Assembly (NCBI GenBank): GCA_946800325.1
Contig: OX326961.1
Span: 14,692,215-14,756,214, forward strand
From: Luzula sylvatica
Taxonomy: Eukaryota; Streptophyta; Magnoliopsida; Poales; Juncaceae
Length of the DNA stretch: 64,000 bases
Direction: 5' to 3'
Under the pieces are notes generated by a model. It was not told where the DNA came from and searched no databases. It was given only the letters and a program-made list of their open reading frames with translations. Below are positions 49,445-63,774 of the stretch, one piece after another. The stretch's first letter is position 1; each line of letters starts with the position of its first letter. The position numbers were made by a program, and so were the translations under genes.

Positions 49445-49455
49445 GTTAATATGTA
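49343..49455 (+). repeat. 113-bp inverted patch flanked by 32-bp direct repeats
   Basis: A short stretch mostly of TTAG polarity within a CTAA block. The 32 bp before it (49311-49342) are repeated exactly after it (49456-49487), with a centre containing CACTAACTGATTAACAAAC. The shape suggests a template-switch or fold-back repair event. Confidence 0.85.
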
Positions 49456-49610
49456 ACTAACAAACTAATTAACAAACTAATGGACTAACTAACTAACTAA
49501 ATAACTAACTAATTAACTAACTAACTACTAGCTAACTAACAAACGAACTAACTGATTACCAAACTAACTTACTAACTAACTAACTAACTACTAGCTCACT
49601 AACTAACTAT

Positions 49611-49642
<32 letters not shown>

Positions 49643-50415
49643 TTAACGAATTAACTAACTAACTAACTAACCACTAGCTAACTAACTAACTAACTAACTA
49701 ATTAACTAACTGACTAACTAACTAGTTACCTTCCTACATATACCCACTACCTAACCAATTTACTAACTAACTCACTAACTAACTAACTAATTAACTAACT
49801 AACTATATAACAACTAGCAAACTAACTAACTAACTACCTTTCTACATACATATTAACTGACTAACTAACTAACTAATTAACTAACTAACTTACTACTAGA
49901 TAACTAACTAACTTACTAACTAACCATCTAACTACATACCCAATAACTAACTAACTAATTAACTACATAACTAACTAACTGACTTCTAGCTAAGTAGGTA
50001 GCTAACTAACTAACTAACTACATACCTTCCTGCATACCCACGAACTAACTAACAAAATAAGTAACTAACTACTAGCTGACTAACTAAGTAACTAACTAAC
50101 TAAATAATAAACTAATTGACTAACTAACTAACTAACTAACTAACTAATAGATAACTAACTAACTAACTAACTATCTATTTAACTAAATAACGTCCTTCTT
50201 ATATACATATTAACTAACTAACTAACTGACTAACTAACTAATTAACTAACTAACCAACTAGCTAGCTACCTTCCTACATACCCACTAACTAATTAATTTA
50301 CTAACTAACTAACTAACAAATTAACTAACTAGCTAGCTAACATACTACTAGCTAACTAACCGACTAACTAACTACCTTCCAACGTACCTATTAACTAACT
50401 AACTAACTAACTAAT
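49456..50415 (-). repeat. CTAA satellite up to the fourth major polarity switch
   Basis: Ordinary CTAA array with words CCTTTCTACATACATATT, CTTCCTGCATACCC and CTACCTTCCAACGTACCTAT. Ends at AATTAATT (50413-50420), a self-complementary word at which the polarity flips. No gene was seen. Confidence 0.93.
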
Positions 50416-50851
50416 TAATTCGTTAGTTAGTGAGTTAGTTAGTAAATTCGTTAGTTAGTTAGTTAGTTAGGTTGTTAGTTAATTAGTTAGTTAGTTAGTT
50501 AATATTTATGTAAGAAGGTAGTTGGTTAGATAGTTAGATAGTTAGTTAATTAGTTTGTTTGTTAGTTAGTTAGTTATCTAGTAGTTAGTTAATTAGTTAG
50601 TTAGTTAATAAGTATGTTGGAAGGTAGTTAGTTAGTCGGTTAGTCAGCTAGTATTAAGTTAGCAAGTTAGTTAGTTAATTAGTTAGTTAGTTAGTTAGTA
50701 AATTAATTAGTTAGTGGGTATATAGGAAGGTAGGTAGGTAGCTAGTTAGTTAGTTAATTAGTTAGTTAGTTAGTTAGTTAGTTAATTAGTTAATATGTAC
50801 ATAAGAAGGAAGTTAGTTAGTTAAATAGTTAGTTAGTTAGTTAGTTATCTA

Positions 50852-50892
<41 letters not shown>

Positions 50893-51463
50893 CAATTAGT
50901 TAGTTACTTAGTTAGTTAGTTAGACAGCTAGTAGTTAGTTATTTAGTTAGTTAGTTAGTGGGTATGCAGGAAGGTTGGTAGTTAGTTAGTTAGTTAGTTA
51001 GTTATGTAGTTAATTAGTTAGTTAATTTGATAGTTAGTTAGTGGGTATGTAGTTAGTTGGTTAGTTAGTAAGTTAGTTAGTTATCTAGTAGTTAGTTAGT
51101 TAGTTAATTAGTTAGTTAGTTAGTTAATATGTATGTAGAAATGTAGTTAGTTAGTTAGTTAGTTTGTTAATAGTTAGGTAGTTAGTTAGTTAGTTTATCA
51201 GTTAGTTAGTTAGTGAGTTAGTTAGTAAATTAGTTAGGTAGTGGGTATATGTAGGAAGGTAGCTGGTTAGTTAGTCAGTTAGCTAATTAGTTAGTTAGTT
51301 ATTTAGTTAGCAAGTTAATTGGTTAGTTAGTTAGTTAATATGTATATAAGAAGGTTGTTAGTTATTTAAGTTAAATAAAAAGGTAAATAGTTAGTTAGTT
51401 AGTTAGATAGTTAGTTAGTTAGTGGGTATGTAGGAAGGTAGTTAGTTAGTTAGTCAGTTAGTG

Positions 51464-51501
<38 letters not shown>

Positions 51502-51513
51502 GTTGTTAGTTAA

Positions 51514-51552
<39 letters not shown>

Positions 51553-51606
51553 ATAGTTATGTAAGAAGGTAGTTAGCTCGATAGTTTGATAGTTAGTTAA
51601 TTAGTC

Positions 51607-51641
<35 letters not shown>

Positions 51642-51874
51642 GAATAGGTATGTTGGAAGGTAGTTAGTTAGTCGGTTAGTTAGCTAGTAGTAAGTTAGCT
51701 AGTTAGTTATATAATTAGTTAGTTAGTTAGTAAATTAATTAGTTAGTGGGTATGTAGGAAGGTAGCTAGTCAGTTAGTTAATTAGTTAGTTAGTTAGTTA
51801 GTTAGTTTGTTTGTTTCTTAATATGTATATAAGAAGGAAGTTAGTTAGTTTAATTGTTAGTTAGTTAGTTATCT

Positions 51875-51928
<54 letters not shown>

Positions 51929-52580
51929 CAATTAGTTAGTAATCTAGTTAGTTAGTTAGTTAGTTAGCTAGTAGTTTGTTAGTTAGTTATTTAGTTAGTT
52001 AGTTAGTGGGTATGTAGGAAGGTAGGTAGGTAGGTAGTTAGTTAGTTAGTTAATAGGTATGTAGGAAAATAGTTAGTTAGTTAGTTAGTTTGTTACTTAA
52101 TTAGTTAGTTGGTCAGTTAGTGGGTTTGTAGGAAGGTAGTTAGTTAATTAGTAAGTTTGGTAGTTAGTTAATTAGTTAGTTAATATGTATGTATGAAGGT
52201 AGTTAGTTAGTAAGTTAGTTAATTAGTTAGATAGTTAATAAGCTAGTGGTTAGTTAGTTAGTTAGTTAGTTAGTTAGTCAGTTAGTTAGTTAGTTAATTA
52301 GTTCGTTAATTAGTCAGTTAGTTAGATAGTTAGCTTGTTAGTTAGTTACTTAGTTAGTTAGTGAGCTAGTAGTTAGTTAGTTAGTTAGTTAGTAAGTTAG
52401 TTTGTTAATCAGTTAGTTAGCTAATAGTTAGTTAGTTAATTAGTTAGTTATTTAGTTAGTTAGTTAGTTAAACAGTTGGCTAATTAGTTTGTTTGTTTGT
52501 TAGTTAGTTAGTTAGTTACTTAGTTAGTTAGTCAGGGGGTATGTAGTTAGTTAGTTAGTTAGTTAGTTAGAGTATTTGGC

Positions 52581-52618
<38 letters not shown>

Positions 52619-52619
52619 A

Positions 52620-52654
<35 letters not shown>

Positions 52655-53549
52655 ATTAGTTAGTTAGTTAGTTAATTAGTTAGTTAGTTTGTTAGTTAGT
52701 TTGTTAGGTAGTAGTTAGTTAGTCAGATTGTTAGTTAGTTAATTAGTTAGATAATTAGTTTGTCAATTAGTTCGTTAGTTAGTTTGTTTGTTTGTGGGTA
52801 TGCATGAAGGTAGGTAGTTAGTTAGTTAGTTAGCTAGATAGCTAGCTAGTTAGATAGTCACTAGTTAGTTAGTTAGTTAATTAGTTACTAGTTAGTTAGT
52901 GGGTATTTAGTTAGTTAGTTTGTTAGTTTGTTTGTTAGTTATTTGGCTAGTTAGTTAGTTAGTTAGTTAATCAGTTAGTTAGTTAGTTAGTTTGTTAACT
53001 TTTATTTAGTTAGTTTGTTAGTTTGTTTATTACTTAGTTAGTTAGTTAGTAAGTATTTAGTTAGTTAGTTAGTTAGTTAGTTAATTTTTTCGTTATTAGT
53101 TAGTTAGTTTGTTAATTAGTTAGTTAGTTAGTGGGTATTTTAGGAAGGTAGCTAGTTAGTTAATTAGTTAGTTAGTTAATTAATTAGCTAGTTCGTTATT
53201 TAGTTAGTCAGTTAGCTATTAGTTAGTTAATTAGTTAGTTAGTTAGTTAGTTAGTTAATTTGTTAGTTAGTTAGTGATCTAGTAGTTAGTTAGTTAGTTA
53301 GTTAGTTAATAGGTATGTAAAAAGGTCGTTAGTTAGTTAGTTAGTTTGATAGTAGTTAGTTAGCTAGTTAAATAGTTAGTTAATTAGTTAGTTAGTTTGT
53401 TAGTTAGTAAGCAAATTAGTTAGTTAGTGGGTATGTAGGAATGTAGCTAGTTAGTTAGTTAGTTAGTAAATTAATTAGTTAGTTAGATAGTTAGTTAGTT
53501 AATATGTATATAAGAAGGTAGTAAGTTAGTTAGTTAAATAAAAAGTTAA

Positions 53550-53584
<35 letters not shown>

Positions 53585-53678
53585 TCTATTAGTAAATTAG
53601 TTAGTTAGTTAGTTAATTAGTTAGTTATTCAATTAATTAGTTAGTTAGTTAGCTAGTAGTTAGTTAGTTAGTTAGTAT

Positions 53679-53710
<32 letters not shown>

Positions 53711-53858
53711 GTAGTTGGTGGGTATGTAGGAAGATAGTTAGTTAGTTAGTGAGTTAGTTAGTTAGTTAGTGGGTTGGTAGGAAGGTAGTTAGTTAGTTAG
53801 TTAGTTAATTAATAGGTAGTTGGTTAGTTAGTTAGTTAGTTAATAGGTATGTAGGAAG

Positions 53859-53894
<36 letters not shown>

Positions 53895-55388
53895 ATATTT
53901 AGTTAGTTAGTTGGTTTGTAGGAAGGTAGTTAAGTAATTAGTTAGCCAGGTAGGTAATTAGTTAGTTTGTTAATAGGTATGCATGAAGGTAGTTAGTTAG
54001 GTAATTAGTTAACTAATTAATTGGTTAATTAGTTTGATAGTTAGTAAGTTAGTTAATTAGTTAATTAGTTAGTTAATTAGTTAGTTAGTTAGTTAGTGAG
54101 CTAGTAGTTAGTTAGTTAGTTAGTTAGTGAGTTAGTTAGTTAATCAGTTAGTTAGTTAGTTAGCTAGTAGTTAGTTAGTTTGTTAGTTAATTAGTTAGTT
54201 AATTAATTAGTTAGTTATTTAGTTGGTTAGTTAGTTAGATATTAGTTAGTTAGTTGAATAGTTAGTCCATTAGTTTGCTAGTTAGTTAGTTAGTTAGTTA
54301 GATAATGGGTATGTCGGAAGGTAGTTAGTGAGTTAGTTAGATAGTTAGTCAGTTTAGTTAGTTAGTTAGCTAGTAGTTAGTTAGTTAGCTTGTTAGTTAA
54401 CTAGATAGTTTGTGGGTATGCAGAAGGTAGGTAGTTAGTTAGTTAACAAGTCAGTTATTTAGTTAGTTAGTTAGTTAGTTATCTAGTAGTTGGTTAGTTA
54501 GTTAACTAGTTAGTTATTCAGTTAGTTAGTTAGTTAGTTAGTTAGTTACTTAGCAAGTTAGTCAATTAGATAGTTTGTGGGTATGTAGGAAGGCAGTTAG
54601 TTAGTTAGGTAGTTAATTAGTTAGTTAGTTAGTTAGTTAGTACTTAGTTAGTTATTTAGTTAGTTAGTTAGTTAGCTAGCTCATAGTTAGGTAGTTAGTT
54701 ATTTAATCGGCATGTAGGAAGGTAGTAAGTGAGCAAGTTAATAGGTATGTAGGAATATTGTAAGTAAGTAAGTTAGTTAGTTAGTTAGTTAGTTAGTAAG
54801 TTAGTTAGTTAGTAAGTTAGTGGGTTTGTATGAAGGCAGTCAGTTAATTAGTTAGTTAGGTAGTTAGTTAGTTAGTTAGTTAATAGTTATGTTTAAAGGT
54901 AGTTAGTTAGTTAGTTAGTTAGTTAGCTAGGAGTTAGTTAGTTAGTTAGTTAGTTAGTAAATTAGTTAGTTATTTAGTTAGTTAGTAAGTTAGTGAGTTT
55001 GTTAGCTTGTAGTTAGTTAATTAGTTCGTTAGTTAGTTAATTAGTTAGTTAGTTTATATAGTTAGTGGGTATTCTGGAAGGTAGGTAGTTAGTTAGTTAG
55101 TTAGTTAGTTAGCTACTTAGCTAGTAGTTAGTTAGTTAGTTATGTAGTTAATTAGTTAGTTAATTAGTTAGTTGGTTAGTTAGTTTGTTAATGGGTATGT
55201 AGTTAGTTGCTTTGTTAATAAGTTAGTTAGTTAGTTAGTCAGTTAGTTAGTTAATGTGCTTGTAGAAAGATAGGTAGTTAGTTAGTTAGTTTGCTAGTAG
55301 TTAGTTAGTTAGTTAGGTAGTTAATTAATTAATTAATTAGTTAGTTAGTTAGTTTGTTAGTTAGGTAGTGGGTATGTAGGAAGGTAGC

Positions 55389-55420
<32 letters not shown>

Positions 55421-58068
55421 CAGTCGGCTAGTATTTAGTTAATTAGTTACTTAGTTAGTGAGTTAGTTAGTTAGATAGTCAGTTAGTTAGTTATTTAGTT
55501 AGTTAGGTTGTCAGTTAATTAGTTTGTTCGTTAGTTAGTTAGTTAATATGTAAGAAGGTAGTTTTTATTTAGTTAGATAGTTACTTAATTAGTTGGTTGG
55601 TTGGTTAGTTAGTTAGTTAGTTAGTTTGTTATTTAGTAGTTAGTTAGTCAGTTAGTAAGTTAGCTAGTAGTTAGTTAGTTAGTTAGCTAGTTAGTTAGTT
55701 AGACAGTTTTTGGGTATGTAGGAAGGTAGTTAGTTAGTTAATTAGTTAATAAGTTAGTTAGTTAGTTAATTAATTAGTTTGTTAGTTAGTTAGCTAGTTG
55801 TTAGTTAGGTAGTTAGTTAATTAGTTAGTTAATTGGTTAGCTAGTTACTTAGTGATCTAGTAGTTAGTTAGTTTGTTAGTTAGTTAGCTAGCTAGTAGTC
55901 AGTTAGTTAGTTAGTTAGTTATTTAGTTAGTTAGGTTGTTATTTAATTTGGTTAGTTAGTTCGTTAGTTAGTTAGTTTGTTAGTTAATTAATATGTATGT
56001 AAGAAGGAAGTTTTTATTTATTTACATAATTAGTTAATTAGTTGGTTCTTTAGTTAGTTAGTTAGTTAGTTAGTTTGTTATTTAGTAGTTAGTTAGTTAG
56101 TTAGTTAGTTAGTTGACTAGTTAGTTATTTAGTTAGTTAGTTAGTTAGTTCGCCAGTAGTCAGTGAGTTAGTTAGTTAGTTAGTTAGTTAGTTATTGGGT
56201 ATGTAGGACGGTAGTTAGTTAGTTAGTTAATAGGTATGTTTGTAGGTAGTTAGTTAGTTATTTAGTTAATTAGTTAGTTAGTTAGTTAGCTAGTAGTTTG
56301 TTAGTTAGTTAGTTATTTAGTTAGTTAGTTAGTTATATAGTAAGTTAGTAAGTTAGTAAGTTAGTTAGTTAGTTAGCTAGTAGTTAGTTAGTCAGATAGT
56401 TAGTTAGTTAATTTGTTTGATAATTAGTTAGTTAATTTGTTCATTCGTTAGTCAGTTAGTTTGTTAGTGGGAATGCATGAAGGTAGTTAGTTAGTTAGTT
56501 AGTTAGCTAGCTAGCTGGTTAGCTAGTCATTAGTTAGTTAGTTAGTTAGATAATTAGTTAGTTAATTAGTTAGTTAGTTAGTTAGTTAGTTAGTGGGTAT
56601 GTAGTTAGTTAGTTAGTGAGTTTGTTGGTTAGTTAGTTAGTTATTTGGCTAGTTAGTTAGTCAATTAGTTAATCAGTTAGTCAGTTAGTTAGTTAGCTAG
56701 TAGATAGTTAGTTAATTAGTTAGTTAGAAAGTTAATTAGTTAGTTAGCTAGTAGTTAGTTAGTTAGTTAGTTAAATAGTTAGTTAATTAGTTTGTTAGTT
56801 AGTTTGTTAGTTAGTTAGCTAGATAGTGGGTATGTTGGAAGGTAGTTAGTTAGTTAGTTGGCTAGTTAGTTAGTTAGTTAGTTAGTTTGTTAGTTTGTTA
56901 GTTAATATTTATGTAAGAAGGTAGTTAGTTAGAGAGTTGTATAGTTAATTAGTTAGTTAGTTAGTTAGTTAGTTATCTAGTAGTTAGTTATTTAGTTAGT
57001 TAGTTAGTTAGTTAATAGGTATGTTGGAAGGTAGTTAGTTAGTCGGTTAGTTAGCTAGTAGTTAGTTAGCTAGTCAGTTAGTTAATTAGTTAGTTAGTTA
57101 GTTAGAAAATTAATTAGTTAGTGGGTATGTAGGAAGGTAGCTACCTAGTTAGTTAGTAAGTTAGTTCGTTAATTAGTTAGTTAGTTAATATGTATATAAG
57201 AAGGAAGTTAGTTAGTCAAATAGTTAGTTAGTTAGTTAGTTATCTATTAGTTCGTTATTTAGTTAGTTAGGTAGGTAGTCAATTAGTTAGTTATTTAGTT
57301 AGTTAGTTAGTTAGTTAGTTAGTCTGCTAGTAGTTAGTTAGTTATTTAGTTAGTTTGTTAGTGGGTATATAGGAAGGTAGGTAGTTAGTTAGTTACTCAG
57401 CTAGCTACTTAGCTAGTAGTCAGTTAGTTAGTTATATAGTTAATTAGTTAGTTAATTAGTTAGTTAGTTAGTGGGTATGTAGTCAGTTGGTTAGTTAGTA
57501 AGTTAGTTAGTTTTCTAGTAGTCAGTTAGTTAGTTAATTAGTTAGTTAGTTAGTTAATATGTATGTAGAAAGGTAGTTAGTTAGTTAGTTTGCTAGTAGT
57601 TAGTTAGTTAGTTAATTATTTAGTTAGTTAGTGAGTTAGTTAGTAAATTAGTTAGTAGTGGGTATATGTAGGAAGGTAGCTAGTTAGTTAGTCAGTTAGC
57701 TAATTAGTTAGTTAGTTAGCTAGTTAGCTAGTCAGTTGGTTAGTTAGTTAGTTAATATGTATATACGAAGGTTGTTAGTTAATTCAGTTAAATAAAAAGG
57801 TAAATAGTTAGGTAGTTAGGTAGTTAGTTAGTTAATGGGTATGTAGGAAGGTAGTTAGTTAGTCAGTAAGTAGGTTAGTTAGTTAGTTAGTTAGTTAGGT
57901 TGTTAGTTAATTTGTTAGTTAGTTAGTTAGTTTGTTAATGGGTATGTAGGAAGGTAGTGAGTTAGTTAGTTTGTTATTTAGTAGTTAGTTAGTTAGTTAG
58001 CTAACTAGTTATTTATTTAGTTAGTTAGTTATTGGGTATGTAGGACGGTAGTTAGTTAGTTAGTCAGT
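50416..58068 (+). repeat. TTAG-polarity satellite block (7.7 kb)
   Basis: Reads like the first block of the window. From about 51.55 kb (GCTCGATAG at 51576) to about 55.0 kb (GTTTAAAGGTAG at 54891) the landmarks match 131-4558 in order, except that the 1.04-kb stretch duplicated there is single here. No gene was seen. It ends at GTCAGTAAC near 58068. Confidence 0.96.
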
Positions 58069-58340
58069 AACTAACTAATTGACTAACTAACTAACTAACT
58101 AACAATTTAACAAACTAACTTCCTTCTTATATACATATTGACAAACTGACAAACAAAGAAACTACCTAAATAACTAATTAACTAACTAACTAACTAACTA
58201 ACTAGCTACCTTCCTACATACGCACTAACTAATTAATTTACAAACTAACTAACTAATTAACTAACTAATTAGCTAACTTACTACTAGCTAACTAACCGAC
58301 TAACTAACTATCTTCCAACATACCTAGTCACTAACTAATG

Positions 58341-58376
<36 letters not shown>

Positions 58377-58438
58377 TATTAACTATCTAACTATCTAACT
58401 AACTTACTAACTAACTAACTACCTTCTTACATAAATAT

Positions 58439-58470
<32 letters not shown>

Positions 58471-58668
58471 AAACAAACAAACAAACTAATGTGCTAACTG
58501 TTTAACTAACTAAGTAACTAATTAACTAACTAACTACTAGCTAACTAACATACTAACTAACTGATTAACAAACTAACATACTAACTAACTAACTAACTAC
58601 TAGCTCACTAACTAACTAAGTAACTAACTAACTAGCTAACTAACTAACTAACTAATTAATGAACTAAT

Positions 58669-58712
<44 letters not shown>

Positions 58713-59407
58713 CATTAGCTAACTAACTAACTAACAAATTAACTAACTTACTAACTAACTACCTTCATACATACCTAATAACTAACTAATTAACTTACTA
58801 CCTAACTTACTCATTAACTAACTACCTTCCTACAAACCCACTAACTAAACAACTAACTACTAATTAAGTAACTAACTAACTAACTACCTAACAATTTTCC
58901 TACATACCTATTAAATAACTAACTAACTAACAAACTAATTAACTAACTAACTACCTACGTTCCTACATACCCACTAACTAACTAACTAAATAACTAACTA
59001 ACAAACCACTAGCTAACTAACTAACTAACTAACTTCCTTCTTATATACATATTAACAAACTAACTGACAAACAAACTAACTAACTAACTAGCTACCTTCC
59101 TACATACCCACTGACTAATTAATTTACTAACTAACTAACTAATTAATTAACTAACTAACTAGATAACTTACAACTAGCTAACTAACCGACTAACTAACTT
59201 CCTTCCAACATACTACCAAACTAACTAACTAACTACTAAATAACTAACTAACTAACTAACTAATTAACTAACTATATAACTATCTAACTAACTACCATCT
59301 TACATAAATATTAACTAACTAACTAACTAACTAACTAGCTAATTTACTAACAACCTAACTAACTAACTAACTAACTGACTAACTAACTAACTAACTAGCT
59401 AACTAAT

Positions 59408-59452
<45 letters not shown>

Positions 59453-60539
59453 TCCTACATACCTATTAACTAACTAACGAACTATATTCCTACATACCTA
59501 TTAACTAACTAACTAACTTACTAACTAATTGACTAACTAACTAACTAACTAACTACCTTCCTACATACCCACTAACTAACTAACTAACTAACAAACTAAC
59601 TAACTAACTAACTACTAGCTAACTAACTAACTAATAAATTGAATAACTAACTAATTAACTAACTTACTAACTTACTAATAGATAACTAACTAACTAACAA
59701 ACTAACTAACTAACTAACTATTTAACTAAGAAACTAACTACCTTCTTATATGCATATTAACTAACAAACAAACAAACTAACGAATTAACTAACTGACTAA
59801 CTAACTAGCTAACTAACAAGATAACTACTAGCTAACTAACTAACTAACTTACTAACTAACTAACTAATGAACTACTAGCTCACTAACTAACTAATTAACT
59901 AACTAACTAACTAGCTAACTAACTACCTAACTAACTAATTACCTAACTACCTTCCTACAAACCCACTAACTAACTAACTAACTATCTAATTAACTAACTC
60001 ACTTACTAACTACCTAACTAACAAACTATCTTCCTACATACCTTTTAACTAACTAACTAACTAACTAATTAACTCACTAACTATCTAACTAACTACCTTC
60101 CTACATACCCACTAACTGACTAACTAACTATCTATCTAACTAACTACTAGGTAACTAAGTAACTAATTAACTGAATAACTATCTAATTAACTAACTACCT
60201 AATAGATAACTAACTAGCTAGCTAACTAACTAACTAACTAACTAACTATTTAACTAACTATCTAACTAACTAACTACCTTCTACATACATATAATCTATC
60301 TAACTAAATAAGTAACTAACTAACTAACTGCCTAAATAACTAACTAACTAACTAACTGACTACTAGCTAACCAACTAAGTAAATAAGTAACTAACTGACA
60401 AACTAACTAACCAATTAACTAACTAAATAACTAACTTATTAACTAACTAACTAACTAACTAACTAACAACCTTCCTACATATCCACTAAATAACTAACTA
60501 ACTAGCTAACCCAATAACTAACTACTAGCTAACTACTAG

Positions 60540-60570
<31 letters not shown>

Positions 60571-60749
60571 GTTGACTAACTAACTAACTAGTTGACTAAC
60601 TACTAGATAACTAACTAACTGACTGACTGACTGACTATCTAACTAAATAATTAACTACCTTCTTACATACATATTAACTAACTAACTTACTAAAGAATTA
60701 ACTAACAACCTAACAAACTAAATAACGAACCAACTAATTGACTAATAGG

Positions 60750-60806
<57 letters not shown>

Positions 60807-60965
60807 GACTACTAGATTACTAACGAACTAACTAACTAACTAACTAAATAACTAACTAACTAACTACTTGCTAACTAAGTAACTAACTGATTAACTAACT
60901 AACTTGGTAAATAATTCACTACTAGCTCACTAACTAACTAAGTGACTAACTAACTAACTACTAAA

Positions 60966-61004
<39 letters not shown>

Positions 61005-61130
61005 CTAACTAACTACCTTCTTACATAAATATTAACTAACTAACTAGCTAATTAACTAACAACCTAACTAACTAACTAACTAACTGACTAACTAACTAAC
61101 TAACTAGCTAACTAATTAACTAACTAACTC

Positions 61131-61169
<39 letters not shown>

Positions 61170-61252
61170 TCCTACATACCTATTAACTAACTAACTAACT
61201 TACTAACTAATTGACTAACTAACTAACTAACTAACTACCTTCCTACATACCC

Positions 61253-61312
<60 letters not shown>

Positions 61313-62407
61313 CTAGCTAACTAACTAACTAATAAATTGAATAACTAACTAATTAACTAACTTACTAACTTACTAATAGATAACTAACTAACTAACAAAC
61401 AAACTAACTAACTAACTAACTAACTATTTAACTAAGAAACTCACTACCTTCTTATATGCATATTAACTGACAAACTAACTAACTAACGAATTAACTAACT
61501 GACTAACTAACTAGCTAACTAACGAGATAACTACTAGCTTACTAACTAACTAACTTACTAACTAACTAACTAACGAACTACTAGCTCACTAACTAACTAA
61601 TTAACTAACTAACTAACTAGCTAACTAACTACCTAACTACCTAATTACCTAACTACCTTCCTACAAACCCACTAACTAACTAACTAACTATCTACTTAAC
61701 TAACTCACTTACTAACTACCTAACTAACAAACTATCTTCCTACATACCTTTTAACTAACTAACTAACTAACTAATTAACTAACTACCTTCCTACATACCC
61801 ACTAACTAACTAACTAACTATCTATCTAACTAACTACTAGCTAACTAAGTAACTAATTAACTAACTACCTAATAGATAACTAACTAGCTAACTAACTAAC
61901 TATTTAACTAACTATCTAACTAACTAACTACCTTCTACATACATATAAACTATCTAACTAAATAAGTAACTAACTAACTAACTGCCTAAATAACTAACTA
62001 ACTAACTAACTAACTGGCTCCTAGCTAACCAACTAAGTAACTAAGTAACTAACTGACAAACTAACTATCCAACTAACTAACTAAATAACTAACTTATTAA
62101 CTAACTAACTAACTAACTAACTACCTTCCTACATACCCACTAAATAACTAACTAACTAGCTAACTCAATAACTAACTACTAGCTAACTACTAGCTAACTA
62201 ACTAACTAACTAACTAACTAGTTGACGAACTAACTAACTAGTTGACTAACTACTAGATAACTAACTAACTAACTAACTAACTGACTGGCTGACTATCTAA
62301 CTAAATAATTAACTACCTTCTTACATACATATTAACTAACTAACTTACTAAAGAATTAACTAACAACCTAACAAACTAAATAACTAACCAACTAACTGAC
62401 TAATAGG

Positions 62408-62452
<45 letters not shown>

Positions 62453-62728
62453 GACTTACTAACTAACTACTAGATTACTAACGAACTAACTAACTAACTA
62501 ACTAAATAACTAACTAACTAACTACTTGCTAACTAAGTAACTAACTGATTAACTAATTAACTTGTTAACTAATTAACTACTAGCTCACTAACTAACTAAC
62601 TAACTAATTAACTTGTTAACTAATTAACTAACTAATTAACTAACTAACTAACTAACTAACTAACTACCGTCATACATACCTATTAATTAACTAACAAACT
62701 AACTACCTAACTACCTACCTACAAACCC

Positions 62729-62759
<31 letters not shown>

Positions 62760-62846
62760 TCCTTCCAACATACCTATTGACTAACATACTAACTGACTAA
62801 CTAAATAATTAACTGACTAACAAACTAATTACCTTCCCACATACCC

Positions 62847-62897
<51 letters not shown>

Positions 62898-63155
62898 TAT
62901 TAACTAACTAACTTATAAACTAACTAACTGACTAACTAGCTGCCTTCCTACATACCCTCTAACTAACTAACTAACTAACTATCTAACTAACTAACTAAGT
63001 AACTAAATAAATAAATAACTAACTTACTAACCAACTAACTAACTAACTAAATAATAGCTAACTAACTAACCAACTAATGAACTAACTAACTAACTATCTA
63101 ACTACTAGCTAACTAAGTAACTAACTAATTGACTAACTAACTAACTAACTACTAG

Positions 63156-63190
<35 letters not shown>

Positions 63191-63215
63191 CTTACCTTCA
63201 AACATACCTTTTAAC
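58069..63215 (-). repeat. CTAA satellite containing the empty sites and a 1.7-kb duplication
   Basis: Two units with offset 1,658-1,706 bp: ACTACTAGCT at 59871 and 61577, TTCCTACATACCTTTTAAC at 60031 and 61737, CCTTCTTACATACATATT near 60658 and 62316. The second unit ends in small element copy 3; the first does not contain one. Both units preserve the sequence into which the LTR element inserted in the paralogous copy at 8950. No gene was seen. Confidence 0.95.
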
Positions 63216-63774
63216 CTATGTTGCACGGATACGGGTACGAGTATCGTATCCGATACGATACGGATACGGCGATACGGCGATACGGCGATTTTATAAAAAT
63301 AATGGATACGATACGTTTGTATATATATATATTATTTTTATTATGTTGAAAAAATAAAGTTCAATTAGAAAATTTATTGTGAAAATATTAAATATGCATG
63401 TGGAAAATGATTTGGTACCACCCTTATGCACAATATCCAAACATATAAGATTGGGCGGAACATAAGTGCATGAATAATCCCACCTCGCTGTATTGACCGA
63501 CCGTATCCATCCTTTACCCTTATAAATAAGTCCCCCCTTCTCACCCAGTTTAATACTTGTGGCTGGCCTTTTCATAAACATAGGCCGTATCCCCGTGAAT
63601 TAATGCCGTGTCATGGCGTATCCACGCCGTGTCCATGAATAATTTAATATGAAATATTTAGATACGCCAGCTGGCGTGTCTGATACGTATCGGATGCGTA
63701 TCCAACGCGTATCCGTATCCGATACGTATCGGACACGCGTACGTCTCAGATTTTGGCGTATCGGAGTAACATAG
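63216..63774 (+). mobile_element. Small inverted-repeat element, copy 3 (complete, 559 bp)
   Basis: Same termini and same CTTTTAAC duplications (63208-63215 and 63775-63782) as copy 2. It is 8 bp longer: net extra sequence lies in a CGATACGG tandem near 63270-63290. It is otherwise nearly identical to copies 1 and 2, and the 1.48-kb satellite before it matches the one before copy 2. The matching flanks mean the copies spread with the array. Confidence 0.8.
63477..63574 (+). promoter_or_regulatory. U-snRNA-type promoter layout, copy 3
   Basis: USE-like ATCCCACCTCG at 63477-63487, 33 nt, TATAAATA at 63521-63528, and the ATACTTGTGGCTGGCCTTTT start at 63553. A single C-to-T change directly before the TATA box is the only difference from copies 1 and 2 that I see in this core apart from one spacer base in copy 1. 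Confidence 0.5.
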
